Below the pieces are notes generated by a model that saw nothing but the letters and a program-made list of their open reading frames with translations, ran no database searches and had not been told where the DNA came from. Made by a program: the position numbers and the translations under genes. This document shows positions 34,773 to 42,297 of a DNA stretch of 64,000 bases, piece after piece. The DNA comes from QZLE01 sp033852075 (GTDB taxonomy: Bacteria > Pseudomonadota > Gammaproteobacteria > QZLD01): positions 130,804 to 194,803 of the forward strand of contig JAWSVC010000022.1 of assembly GCA_033852075.1 (NCBI GenBank), read 5' to 3'. Each line of letters starts with the position of its first letter. The first letter of the stretch is position 1.

Positions 34773-35408
34773 TATGGTTCTTGGTTGTTTGAAATTTGGC
34801 GTTATTATGCCGGAATTATGCCTGTTTTTGAAATAATCTGAGGAGCAAGAACAAATTTCATCAATGCCACATTTTCCCTGTTCAAATCAAAGCATGGCGC
34901 ATGACTATCTAGATTCCCACCTTTGTGCACTGCTGTCCGGGGAAAGTGTTTTAATAGAATCAAGATGGCTGAGCGTAGCCGAAGTCTCACTGATTCTATT
35001 AAATTTTTCTTGACCCTTCGGCTACGCTCAGGGAGCTTGAAAAATTTGAATCTAAAATAACCGGCTCCGTTCCAAAGCCTTACCCAATATAGCTTACCAA
35101 ATGCTCGCAATATTTTCCCCGATCAGCAGTGCGCCTTCGCTGGAATAACGAATGGTGTGACAATTCTGAGAGTATTTTTCCAAGATCAAGGCGCAATTTG
35201 ATAAAAAGATATTGAGCGCACAACTAAATATTAATTCTGAGGATATTTTAAAAAGAAATTAAAAAACCAAGAAATAGCTCTTTAAAGCGTCATAAGCGCA
35301 GCTTAGTCGAGGCGTAAATAGATAAAAAGATGTTGAGCCTACACTAAGTAGGCGACTCATTTTTTAGATATTTACAACAAAGAATAAGCAAGCATAGTAG
35401 CTTTAAAG
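34773..35408. repeat. Composite repeat spacer, MITE-like copy 2 plus palindromic element
   Basis: There is no gene in this 636-nt gap. From left: terminal-repeat-bounded unit 34911-35150 (ends GCACTGCTGTCCGGGG and CCCCGATCAGCAGTGC). It contains the nested inverted pair GGCTGAGCGTAGCCGAAG...CTTCGGCTACGCTCAG (34967-35033), itself enclosing a TAGAATCA...TGATTCTA stem. A diverged (about 35185-35275) and an intact (35283-35406) copy of the stop-codon-associated palindrome follow, up to the cheR stop. Confidence 0.75.
35283..35406 (-). repeat. Dispersed imperfect-palindrome element, copy 2 (adjoins cheR stop)
   Basis: On the minus strand it starts 3 nt after the cheR TAA with TAAAGCTACTATGCTTGCTTA. 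It shows the apical hairpin CCTAC/GTAGG where copy 1 has TGCAC/GTGCG, so paired positions differ together between copies. Confidence 0.78.
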
Positions 35409-36236
35409 TTATTTTTTCTTGTAGACGACACCAGACTTAAAGCGAACAAGTTCATACTTAGCAGAATGAGCCCCAAGCGACTCCGACGCCCCCAACACCA
35501 GATAACCTCCATCATTGAGTATATCTGTCATTCCACCAATTATTTGGTTCCTAACTTCTGTTGAAAAATATATAAGTACATTTCGACAGAATATCAGATC
35601 AAATCTTCCTAAGGCTTTATAGCTATCAAGCAGGTTAAAATTACGGAACGATACATTTCTGCTTATCTCATCTTTCAATTTCCAGATACCATCTGGTAAC
35701 TCAATAAAATAATTATGTTTTCTTTCAGGAGTCAACCCTCTATCAATTTCTGAAAGTTGATATACGCCACTTTTTGCTTGCTCAATTACTGTTGGCGATA
35801 TATCCGTTCCAACTATGCTTGCTGACAACCGAGCTATTGATGTTTTTTGGTATTCATGCAAGGCCATTGCTATTGAATAAGGCTCTTGCCCTGTTGAACA
35901 CGCAGATGACCATATCTTTACATGCTGTTTCTTTGCCGCAGTAAATCCCGGATAAACCACTGATAATAAAACTGAAAATGGATAATCATCTCGAAACCAC
36001 TGGGTCTCGTTTGTTGTCATTAAATCAATCACTCTTCCACGTAATTCAGTACTTCCTGCAGCCTTTAACTTTTCAACAAGTATACCTAAATCAGAAAACG
36101 AGCGTTCATTCATCAACTTGGAAAGCCTACTTGTTACTAAGTATTGTTTATTTGCTCCAAGCACAATACCGCTATACTCTTCGAGTAACTCTCGAAAAGC
36201 ATCATAGTGGTTCTTGTCAATATTTTTCAGCGGCAA
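35409..36236 (-). CDS. cheR: Chemotaxis protein methyltransferase CheR
   Basis: SAM-dependent methyltransferase that methylates glutamates of chemoreceptors. The N-terminal helical domain (to about 75) includes GANKQYLVTSRLSKLM; the SAM site is KIWSSACSTGQEPYSIAMAL, and FCRNVLIYFS is the typical late motif. The length of 275 is normal. The start is a TTG at 36236, preceded by GAGGAAG, 33 nt after cheV. The pair cheV-cheR is typical of Pseudomonas-like flagellar loci. Confidence 0.94.
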   Translation of the reverse strand: MPLKNIDKNHYDAFRELLEEYSGIVLGANKQYLVTSRLSKLMNERSFSDLGILVEKLKAAGSTELRGRVIDLMTTNETQWFRDDYPFSVLLSVVYPGFTAAKKQHVKIWSSACSTGQEPYSIAMALHEYQKTSIARLSASIVGTDISPTVIEQAKSGVYQLSEIDRGLTPERKHNYFIELPDGIWKLKDEISRNVSFRNFNLLDSYKALGRFDLIFCRNVLIYFSTEVRNQIIGGMTDILNDGGYLVLGASESLGAHSAKYELVRFKSGVVYKKK

Positions 36237-36269
36237 ATTACTTCCTCAGATTTTATAACTAACAAACTA

Positions 36270-37217
36270 TTATTTTTGAGCTTTTACTACTTCTTGCAAA
36301 CGATCCATAACAGCACAGGCAAGATCATCGGCATTAAACTTAGCAATAAATTTATTCGCGCCTACTGTCTTAATCATATCCTGATTAAACACACCACTTA
36401 GTGATGTATGTAACAATACATAAAGATCGGTAAGCCTGGTGTCATTTCTAATCTCTGTAGTTAATGTATAGCCATCCATCATGGGCATTTCAATATCTGA
36501 TAACACCATAACCAGTTTGTCGATTGAAAAATCAGGATCATCAGCCCATTCCTGGAGTTGAGCAAGCCCTTCCTTACCATTTTTTGCCATAGTAATATTT
36601 AATCCCGTTGGCTCTACGGTTCTTTTTATCTGGTTACGCGCAACAACTGAATCATCAATTATTAAGATATGGTAGTCCTTAGCAATTTCACTAAGACTTT
36701 TTGTTTGCTCCTCTGACTCTTTGGAAACACTGATATCAATTTCTGTAACTTCTGAAAGTATCTTTTCAACATCGATTATCTGTACTAAAACCCCATTAAG
36801 TTTTGTTACCGCAGTTAGGTAACTATCAAGCGTAGTTTGACTTGGAGGTGGCATTACATCCTTCCAGTTCATGTTTACAATTCTATCTACACTACCTACT
36901 TTAAAACCCTGCACACTACGGTTGTATTCAGTAATTATCACAGAGCCATTGGAGTCATCACCCAGCACAGGCCCTCCTACGGCTCGTTGCAGATCAATAA
37001 TTGAAATTGTTGCTCCGCGATAGTTTGTTATCCCAATCACAGCAGGATGAGCATGAGGCATTTTTGTGATTTCAGGAGCCCTAATTACTTCTCTAACTTT
37101 AAATACATTGATGCCAAATAACTGATTCCCTTTTAATGAAAACAGCAATAATTCCATGCGGTTTCTACCCGCCAGCTGAGTTCTTTGATCAACTGATGCC
37201 ATAAATCCTGTGGCCAT
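36270..37217 (-). CDS. cheV: Chemotaxis coupling protein CheV (CheW domain plus receiver)
   Basis: The N-terminal CheW-like domain (about 20-160: LLLFSLKGNQLFGINVFKVREVI, GITNYRGATISIIDL) couples receptors to CheA. The C-terminal receiver has the acidic pair in LIIDDSVVARN, phospho-acceptor Asp in VLSDIEMPMMDGY and the conserved Lys in FIAKF. Taking the ATG at 37217 gives 315 residues; a GTG two codons earlier is an alternative. It is divergent from flgA. Confidence 0.95.
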   Translation of the reverse strand: MATGFMASVDQRTQLAGRNRMELLLFSLKGNQLFGINVFKVREVIRAPEITKMPHAHPAVIGITNYRGATISIIDLQRAVGGPVLGDDSNGSVIITEYNRSVQGFKVGSVDRIVNMNWKDVMPPPSQTTLDSYLTAVTKLNGVLVQIIDVEKILSEVTEIDISVSKESEEQTKSLSEIAKDYHILIIDDSVVARNQIKRTVEPTGLNITMAKNGKEGLAQLQEWADDPDFSIDKLVMVLSDIEMPMMDGYTLTTEIRNDTRLTDLYVLLHTSLSGVFNQDMIKTVGANKFIAKFNADDLACAVMDRLQEVVKAQK

Positions 37218-37417
37218 AATCACTACCCTTTTATCTTTTTAATGCTCCATATTAAAAATTAGTACATGAAGCAGCTAATAGCCATATCAGTACAACAAAA
37301 TTTAGTTGATTCGATATATTGGTATTGAAAATGCATATAATTTATTATGAACTTAATAAAGATAACGTCGCCAATAAATTGGCAGCTTTTATAAAATTGC
37401 TGCCATGTGAGAGTAAT

Positions 37418-38131
37418 ATGAGATACCCCATTGCAATCAAGTTAGTTTTAATCATGCTATTTCTTGTGACTTCAAAATCTTATGCATCCCAGATAGAGTT
37501 TGAAGACCTTGAACAACTTCGCATTGGAGTAAAAAACTTCCTTGAGCAACAATACATTGACTCCGGGATTGCTCCAGAAATAACAATTAACCAATTAGAC
37601 AAAAGATTACGCCTAAAAAAGTGCACTATACCACCTGAATACAGCCTAAAATCTAACGATAGAAAGTTTGGCAATGTAACGGTATTCATTGAATGCAATG
37701 GCGAAATAACCTGGTCATTATATATACCTGCCTCAGTTATAGGTTATGAAAGTGTTCTTGTCGCAAAACAAGGAATATTCCGCGGCACCATTATCGGCAA
37801 ACAGCACATAAAACATAAAAAAATAGATCTTTCAAAAGCTTATTACGGTTATTACACTTTAGCAGAACAAATAATTGGCAAACAAGCCAGCAGAACTATC
37901 CCTACCGGCACAATTATTAGTAAACTTTTTCTGGAACTGCCCGATATAATAAAAAATGGTCAAGAAGTTTACATTCAAGCCAAAACTAATAGTATAAACA
38001 TTCAGTTAAAAGGAAAGGCATTAAGCGACGGTAAATTAGGACAGTTAATAAAAGTTAGAAACGTCTCCTCTGGAAAGATCATCCAAGCAAAAGTGATCTC
38101 CTCCACAAAAGTTAAAGTTTCTTTAGATTAA
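37418..38131 (+). CDS. flgA: Flagellar P-ring assembly chaperone FlgA
   Basis: Periplasmic chaperone for the P-ring protein FlgI. I choose the ATG at 37418 because the product then begins with a proper signal peptide (MRYPIAIKLVLIMLFLVTSKSYAS) and GAGAG lies before it; the frame is open 33 codons further back. The mature part ends in an SAF-type domain: GKQASRTIPTGTIISKLFLELPDIIKNGQEV and then SGKIIQAKVISSTKVKV. The total is 237 residues. It is upstream of flgM-flgN, the conserved order. Confidence 0.9.
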   Translation: MRYPIAIKLVLIMLFLVTSKSYASQIEFEDLEQLRIGVKNFLEQQYIDSGIAPEITINQLDKRLRLKKCTIPPEYSLKSNDRKFGNVTVFIECNGEITWSLYIPASVIGYESVLVAKQGIFRGTIIGKQHIKHKKIDLSKAYYGYYTLAEQIIGKQASRTIPTGTIISKLFLELPDIIKNGQEVYIQAKTNSINIQLKGKALSDGKLGQLIKVRNVSSGKIIQAKVISSTKVKVSLD

Positions 38132-38231
38132 GTGCCCCAATTGCCACATAACCTCTTCTTAACTTTCAACATCTATACCATAATGAACATTAGTCATTCT
38201 AAAAAAAATTAAAAATATTTTAAAAAAAAGC

Positions 38232-38258
38232 TAAAGTATTATTAATAGATGCCGATAA
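38232..38258 (+). promoter_or_regulatory. FliA (sigma-28) promoter of flgM-flgN
   Basis: TAAAG (38232-38236), 14 nt, then GCCGATAA (38251-38258) is an exact match to the sigma-28 consensus elements and spacing. It lies 113 nt upstream of the flgM start, as expected for the class 3 promoter of the anti-sigma gene. Confidence 0.92.
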
Positions 38259-38370
38259 AGTGTTTGATAGCTAATAAAGCTGGTGTTAATCACCGTAAAA
38301 GATACGTAGTTTTACCGGGTAATGTTCAAGAACAACCGATAATTACCTGGAAAAACAAGAGGAATTAGAC

Positions 38371-38688
38371 ATGAGCAATATAATTGATAGCGGTTCAACT
38401 CTTAGAAATATGGGGTTAGCCGACAATAAAAAAACACAGGGCAGCAGTAATTCAAAAGACGCGCCTGAAAGCAGTACTGCTCCAATTAGCGCTGATTCTG
38501 ATGAAAAGGTTCAACTTTCTGCCACACCTGAAAAGATCACTCAAATTAGAGAGGCGATTGATTCAACCCCTGAAGTTGATAGCGCAAGAGTTGCTGACAT
38601 CAAAGCAAAGATTGCAGCTGGCGAATATCCAATAAATCCTGATCAGATTGCCGAAAAAATGATTGACTTGGAGAAACTGCTTTCCTAG
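38371..38688 (+). CDS. flgM: Anti-sigma-28 factor FlgM
   Basis: FlgM holds FliA inactive until the hook is finished and FlgM is exported. The 105-residue protein is disordered in the first half and has the typical FliA-binding C-terminus VDSARVADIKAKIAAGEYPI followed by QIAEKMIDLEKLL. It has its own sigma-28 promoter. AGAGG sits before the ATG. flgN starts 14 nt after the stop. Confidence 0.94.
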   Translation: MSNIIDSGSTLRNMGLADNKKTQGSSNSKDAPESSTAPISADSDEKVQLSATPEKITQIREAIDSTPEVDSARVADIKAKIAAGEYPINPDQIAEKMIDLEKLLS

Positions 38689-38702
38689 ATTACAATATCT
38701 AT

Positions 38703-39191
38703 ATGGAAACAAATAAAAATTTACAGGCATTTATTGACATAATTGAACATGCCATTAACGCCTCAAAAGAATTGCAACAACTCTTAAACCAAGAGATGCA
38801 TTTGCTTGCGTCTCGTAAATTTGATGAACTATCCACAATATTAACTAAAAAAGTAAATATCATAGACCAGTTAGAAAACTTAGAAAAAGATCGCTCAAAT
38901 CTATTAACTAATGAAGGTTATTCTGCCGATGTTCAAGGCACAAAGTCATTCCTAAATGATAATAAAGATAACAAAAAACTTACAAAGTCATGGAAAGATT
39001 TAATGGACTTAATCAAAGAGTGCCAAATTATTAATCAGTCAAACGGAATGGTCGTATCAAAAAACCAAACTCAAATTCAACAAGTTATGCAAATAATTAC
39101 TGGCGGACAAAATAAAGGTTACAGCAATACCTATAATAACAAAGGAAAACAAAGTTTCTCTTCGCAAGGAAGAGATATATCTAAAGCCTAA
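38703..39191 (+). CDS. flgN: Flagellar chaperone FlgN
   Basis: Export chaperone for the hook-filament junction proteins FlgK and FlgL. The 162-residue all-helical protein shows LLNQEMHLLASRKFDELSTIL, KVNIIDQLENLEKDRSNLL and the closing INQSNGMVVSKNQTQIQQVM segment, typical of FlgN. The tail is Gly/Asn/Ser-rich. Its family has low sequence conservation, so context (after flgM) adds much. Confidence 0.9.
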   Translation: METNKNLQAFIDIIEHAINASKELQQLLNQEMHLLASRKFDELSTILTKKVNIIDQLENLEKDRSNLLTNEGYSADVQGTKSFLNDNKDNKKLTKSWKDLMDLIKECQIINQSNGMVVSKNQTQIQQVMQIITGGQNKGYSNTYNNKGKQSFSSQGRDISKA

Positions 39192-39232
39192 TATTTATAC
39201 TAACCTTAGATTAAGGTTAACCAAAAATTAGT

Positions 39233-39949
39233 TTGGTGAGTGTTTTGCAAGAAAAAGACTTTATAAAAATAACAAACCGAGGGCAGATTCTTAAGATCCT
39301 TGACCATATCTGTAGCATACATACAGTTTTGAACGTTAGCTTTAAAAACGATAAACAAATATATTCCAGCTCTCTTCTTGATATTGACGAAAAAAAGAAA
39401 CTATTAAAGCTTGATGAATTAAACCCTTCTCAGGGACATGATAATATACGTAAAAACACAATCATCAACATACATTGCAGACATTCTGGCAACGAATCGA
39501 AGTTTAATCTAAAAATCAAAAAGATAGATATAGAAAACGATATCTACTATTACCTAGCATCTTTTCCTGAAGAACTTTATCACTATCAACGACGTAATTC
39601 ATTAAGGGTTGCTCCTGCACTAATGCTTGAACCCGAAATAGTGATTTTCAGAAATAGTTTTCATACTGAAGGCAAACTACATAACATATCCTATTCCGGA
39701 ATAGGGGGCATTTTAGACGGGCCAGAAACTCCCGAATTAAATGAAACTTATGTTATCCAAATATCTTTAAGTACCGAATCTCCAATTATTACTCAAATAA
39801 CCATGAAATTTGTAGGGGCTCCAGGACACAAAGGAAAAAGGCGTTTTGGAGCAACATTTACCAACCTTTCTCATGAAGATGAACAACGTTTGACCACTGT
39901 TATCAATAAAATCCAACGTTATTATATTAGACGCGGAAATCTTGCCTAA
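39233..39949 (+). CDS. YcgR-like c-di-GMP-binding flagellar brake (YcgR-N plus PilZ)
   Basis: The N-terminal YcgR-like domain (about 10-105) is followed by a C-terminal PilZ domain. The c-di-GMP motif RxxxR is present in QRRNSLRV (about 120-127) and the second motif reads NISYSGIGG, an N-variant of D/NxSxxG, so binding is likely. YcgR slows the motor when c-di-GMP is high; location right after flgMN fits. The start is unclear: the frame opens with TTG (39233), with GTG and TTG alternatives within 12 nt. Confidence 0.88.
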   Translation: MVSVLQEKDFIKITNRGQILKILDHICSIHTVLNVSFKNDKQIYSSSLLDIDEKKKLLKLDELNPSQGHDNIRKNTIINIHCRHSGNESKFNLKIKKIDIENDIYYYLASFPEELYHYQRRNSLRVAPALMLEPEIVIFRNSFHTEGKLHNISYSGIGGILDGPETPELNETYVIQISLSTESPIITQITMKFVGAPGHKGKRRFGATFTNLSHEDEQRLTTVINKIQRYYIRRGNLA

Positions 39950-40031
39950 AAAATAATTTTATAAATTTAGGCTTTTTTAAGCGATCCACACACTCAAACT
40001 GGATGTTTTTTAACCAAAAAACACAAAAAAG

Positions 40032-40062
40032 TGTGACATAGCTCACGGTTTTGTACTATAAT
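40032..40062 (+). promoter_or_regulatory. Promoter with CRP-like site upstream of the first Arg-rich small gene
   Basis: TGTGA-CATAGC-TCACG (40032-40047) is one base from the CRP half-site pair TGTGA/TCACA with the correct 6-nt spacer. It overlaps a -35 GTGACA (40033-40038); a -10 TATAAT follows at 40057-40062, 18 nt apart. Binding at this place would more likely block than activate the promoter. Confidence 0.6.
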
Positions 40063-40198
40063 CTTCGCTAGATAGGTATTTGAAATTATTTATTAATAAA
40101 CGGATTTATATTGCAACACGATTTAAACGTAAAAAAACTAAATATATCATTGCAATAATTAATAAAGCGATAGCTTAGGGCGCGGAAATACGGATACA

Positions 40199-40390
40199 AT
40201 GATGAAATTACATGAACAAAATTTAGATCATAATTTTACTGAACGTAGAACTAACCAACGTAGGACTACGAATGACCGCAGAACAAGCTTCCGTTTTTTA
40301 ATGGAAAAACCAAACAGAAGATCAGGATCTGATAGACGAGCGAACTTTGATGTTTGGACTCAGCAAATTAATGTCAGAACCAGCAACTAA
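40199..40390 (+). CDS. Arg-rich small protein A (RR-repeat), 63 aa
   Basis: No family is recognised. The protein is built from Arg pairs at fixed spacing: RR at 16-17, 21-22, 27-28, then RF at 32-33, then RR at 40-41 and 46-47, the second and last of the set preceded by Asp (DRR). The neighbouring gene at 40562 repeats this pattern. A good promoter lies about 140 nt upstream. There is no signal peptide or membrane segment; the high positive charge suggests nucleic acid, nucleotide or acidic-protein binding, which is only a guess. Confidence 0.65.
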   Translation: MMKLHEQNLDHNFTERRTNQRRTTNDRRTSFRFLMEKPNRRSGSDRRANFDVWTQQINVRTSN

Positions 40391-40464
40391 CAGACCCTTT
40401 ATTTTCAATAATTCTTTTTATTATTTATTTATCAAAAAAAGCTAGATAACTCTCAACTCAACTC

Positions 40465-40493
40465 TTTACTGCACTGCACAATAAAGTTATACT
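40465..40493 (+). promoter_or_regulatory. Promoter of the second Arg-rich small gene
   Basis: -35 TTTACT (40465-40470) and -10 TATACT (40488-40493) with an ideal 17-bp spacer, about 70 nt before the ATG at 40562. Confidence 0.55.
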
Positions 40494-40561
40494 CAAGCCA
40501 TAAGTTAACAAAATTATTAACTTGGAATGTTAGTTTGTTAAATGCTTTTCTGGTAACTACT

Positions 40562-40744
40562 ATGAGAAAATTAACTAGTACAAAATCAAATGAACGCAGG
40601 TTAAGAGACCGACGCGCCAGATGCGATCGCAGAAATTATATTAGATTTACTCAACACAGAATGAATGACCGTCGCATTTTCTTCGATCGCCGCGATAATA
40701 AAGAAATTTTAGAGCTAGAAATTGAAACAATTAATTGTGCTTGA
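40562..40744 (+). CDS. Arg-rich small protein B (RR-repeat), 60 aa
   Basis: Paralog of the 40199 product. From the ATG at 40562 the Arg pairs fall at 12-13, 17-18, 23-24, RF at 28-29, then 37-38 and 43-44, the same ladder with a single-residue difference. A short acidic end (KEILELEIETINCA) follows. The open frame reaches a TTG at 40535, but the ATG start fits the paralog. An intrinsic terminator follows 27 nt after the stop. No known function. Confidence 0.65.
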   Translation: MRKLTSTKSNERRLRDRRARCDRRNYIRFTQHRMNDRRIFFDRRDNKEILELEIETINCA

Positions 40745-40770
40745 TTAATAATCTGGAATGTATTCGCTTA

Positions 40771-40796
40771 ATGCCGGCTAATTTGCCGGCATTTTT
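40771..40796. terminator. Intrinsic terminator overlapping the tilS stop
   Basis: ATGCCGGC, loop TAATTT, GCCGGCAT, then TTTTT on the plus strand. It ends the small-gene transcript. The left arm encodes the last residues (MPAN) and stop of tilS, so it may also serve that convergent gene. Confidence 0.88.
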
Positions 40797-42100
40797 GTAA
40801 TTTCTATAACTACCTCACCTTTATCCGCAAAAGGCTCGCAATAGCAATATCCAATAACCGCGGCTATCTCATCACCAATATAAAGCAGCGGTACTCTATC
40901 TCTCATCCAAGGAGGAACCTTGTATTCTTGAAATAGTTTTTTCAGCTCATGCCTTCCGCTTCTACCAAATGGACGGCAACGCTCTCCCCCAATTCGATAT
41001 CTGATACTTGCGTTATCAACTAAAACACATTCTTTTTTTAGACCAATCCCGCTTTTTTCTTTTACCTCAAGATAATCACTATTATTAATTTGAATATTTG
41101 TGGTTAAATCCCATGGTAACTCTTCACAAATAACTTCTGACTGAACGCGGTCAATATAAAGCATTCCTTGGTAGCGCCTAATAATACCGAAACCCCAATC
41201 TAAAATTGGATTCTTGTCTTCTGCCGCATTAATAAGAGAATTAATACCCACCTCTAAACGTTCAGTATTCGGCAAAACGATATTATGATTTTTAATCCAT
41301 AGACGAATTACATTTTTCTGTCGAACAAAATCCAACTCAGCCAGCCTGGCAACAATTAGATGGTTATTATCTGCAATAGCGGCAAGTATCTTACTAGCTT
41401 CTGCGTCTATCTGCTTACTGGCTTCACGGCAATGTAATAAACTGCGCAGAATCCCTTTCTTTGCTCCAGGCCAACGTTTTTCCAACTGAGGAATAATTTC
41501 ATTGCGTAGCAAGTTACGATCAAAGTCTGGCTGTTGATTAGTTGGATCTTCAACCCACTCTAATTCATGCTGTTCGGCATACTTTTCCAGATTTGTTCTT
41601 GATATATCCAGCAATGGTCTAAATAAATAACCTGCGCCCAGTGACCTTGTTTCAGGTATACCTCCAAGCCCATGCACTCCGGCACCTCGCAATGCTTGCT
41701 GCAAAAAAGTCTCAATCTGATCGTCTGCATGATGAGCAAACAACATTACATCAGACTCATTATTTATAAGTTTTTCGAATTCAGCATATCTTGCATTACG
41801 CGCAGCAAGCTCCAGGCTCTCACCTGGATTCTTTTCAATTACCGGTTTTATAAGCTTAAAACCTATTCCATACGATAGAGAAATCTGTTCGCAGTGATAA
41901 GCCCACTGTGCGGATACGCTTTGCAGGCCGTGATCTACATGAACGGCAATTATCTTATTATCACCAAACCTTTCTTTATTGGATGCTATGATATGTAACA
42001 ATGATGCAGAATCAAGCCCTCCACTATAGGCAATAAAGATATTACCTGTAATTTTTAAAGATAGAATTTTGTTTAGGACATATTGGTCAATTTTAGGCAT
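40778..42100 (-). CDS. tilS: tRNA(Ile)-lysidine synthase
   Basis: Modifies C34 of the CAT-anticodon tRNA-Ile to lysidine so that it reads AUA. It has PP-loop motif AYSGGLDSASLL (23-34), HVDHGLQ, FAHHADDQIETFLQQALRGAG and the C-terminal TilS domain with RPFGRSGRHELKKLFQEYKVPPWMRDRVPL (given in pieces: RPFGRSGRHELKKLFQE and PPWMRDRVPL). The 440-residue length is typical. In relatives tilS directly follows accA; here an unrelated lipoprotein gene and repeats lie between. Confidence 0.95.
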   Translation of the reverse strand: MPKIDQYVLNKILSLKITGNIFIAYSGGLDSASLLHIIASNKERFGDNKIIAVHVDHGLQSVSAQWAYHCEQISLSYGIGFKLIKPVIEKNPGESLELAARNARYAEFEKLINNESDVMLFAHHADDQIETFLQQALRGAGVHGLGGIPETRSLGAGYLFRPLLDISRTNLEKYAEQHELEWVEDPTNQQPDFDRNLLRNEIIPQLEKRWPGAKKGILRSLLHCREASKQIDAEASKILAAIADNNHLIVARLAELDFVRQKNVIRLWIKNHNIVLPNTERLEVGINSLINAAEDKNPILDWGFGIIRRYQGMLYIDRVQSEVICEELPWDLTTNIQINNSDYLEVKEKSGIGLKKECVLVDNASIRYRIGGERCRPFGRSGRHELKKLFQEYKVPPWMRDRVPLLYIGDEIAAVIGYCYCEPFADKGEVVIEITKMPAN

Positions 42101-42202
42101 TGGTAGATTGTAAATGTTAATCGGGCTTAATTAAATGATATTTCATCATATATCCGCATTCCATAAGACAAAGGTCGAATATTATTTACTTAAAATAATA
42201 GA

Positions 42203-42222
42203 TAATATCGTATACGATATTA
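42203..42222. promoter_or_regulatory. 20-bp perfect palindrome upstream of the lipoprotein gene
   Basis: TAATATCGTA-TACGATATTA is a perfect dyad, about 75 nt before the lipoprotein ATG. The size and symmetry fit an operator for a dimeric regulator. No regulator gene is adjacent. Confidence 0.5.
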
Positions 42223-42297
42223 AATAAAATCTAATAACAACATAATTAGAATAATCTATAACTTACCATCTTTGTGGGCTCTTAGGAGGAGAACCAG

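Noticed and set aside
34805..35110. 101-aa minus-strand ORF in the repeat spacer
   Set aside because: It is made of the nested GCGTAGCC palindrome (KLPERSRR, VRLRLRSA stretches) and has no ribosome site.
37240..37300. Possible sigma-54 promoter upstream of cheV
   Set aside because: On the minus strand TGGC and TGC occur with a GG-to-GC gap of 9 instead of 10, and the rest of the consensus is missing.
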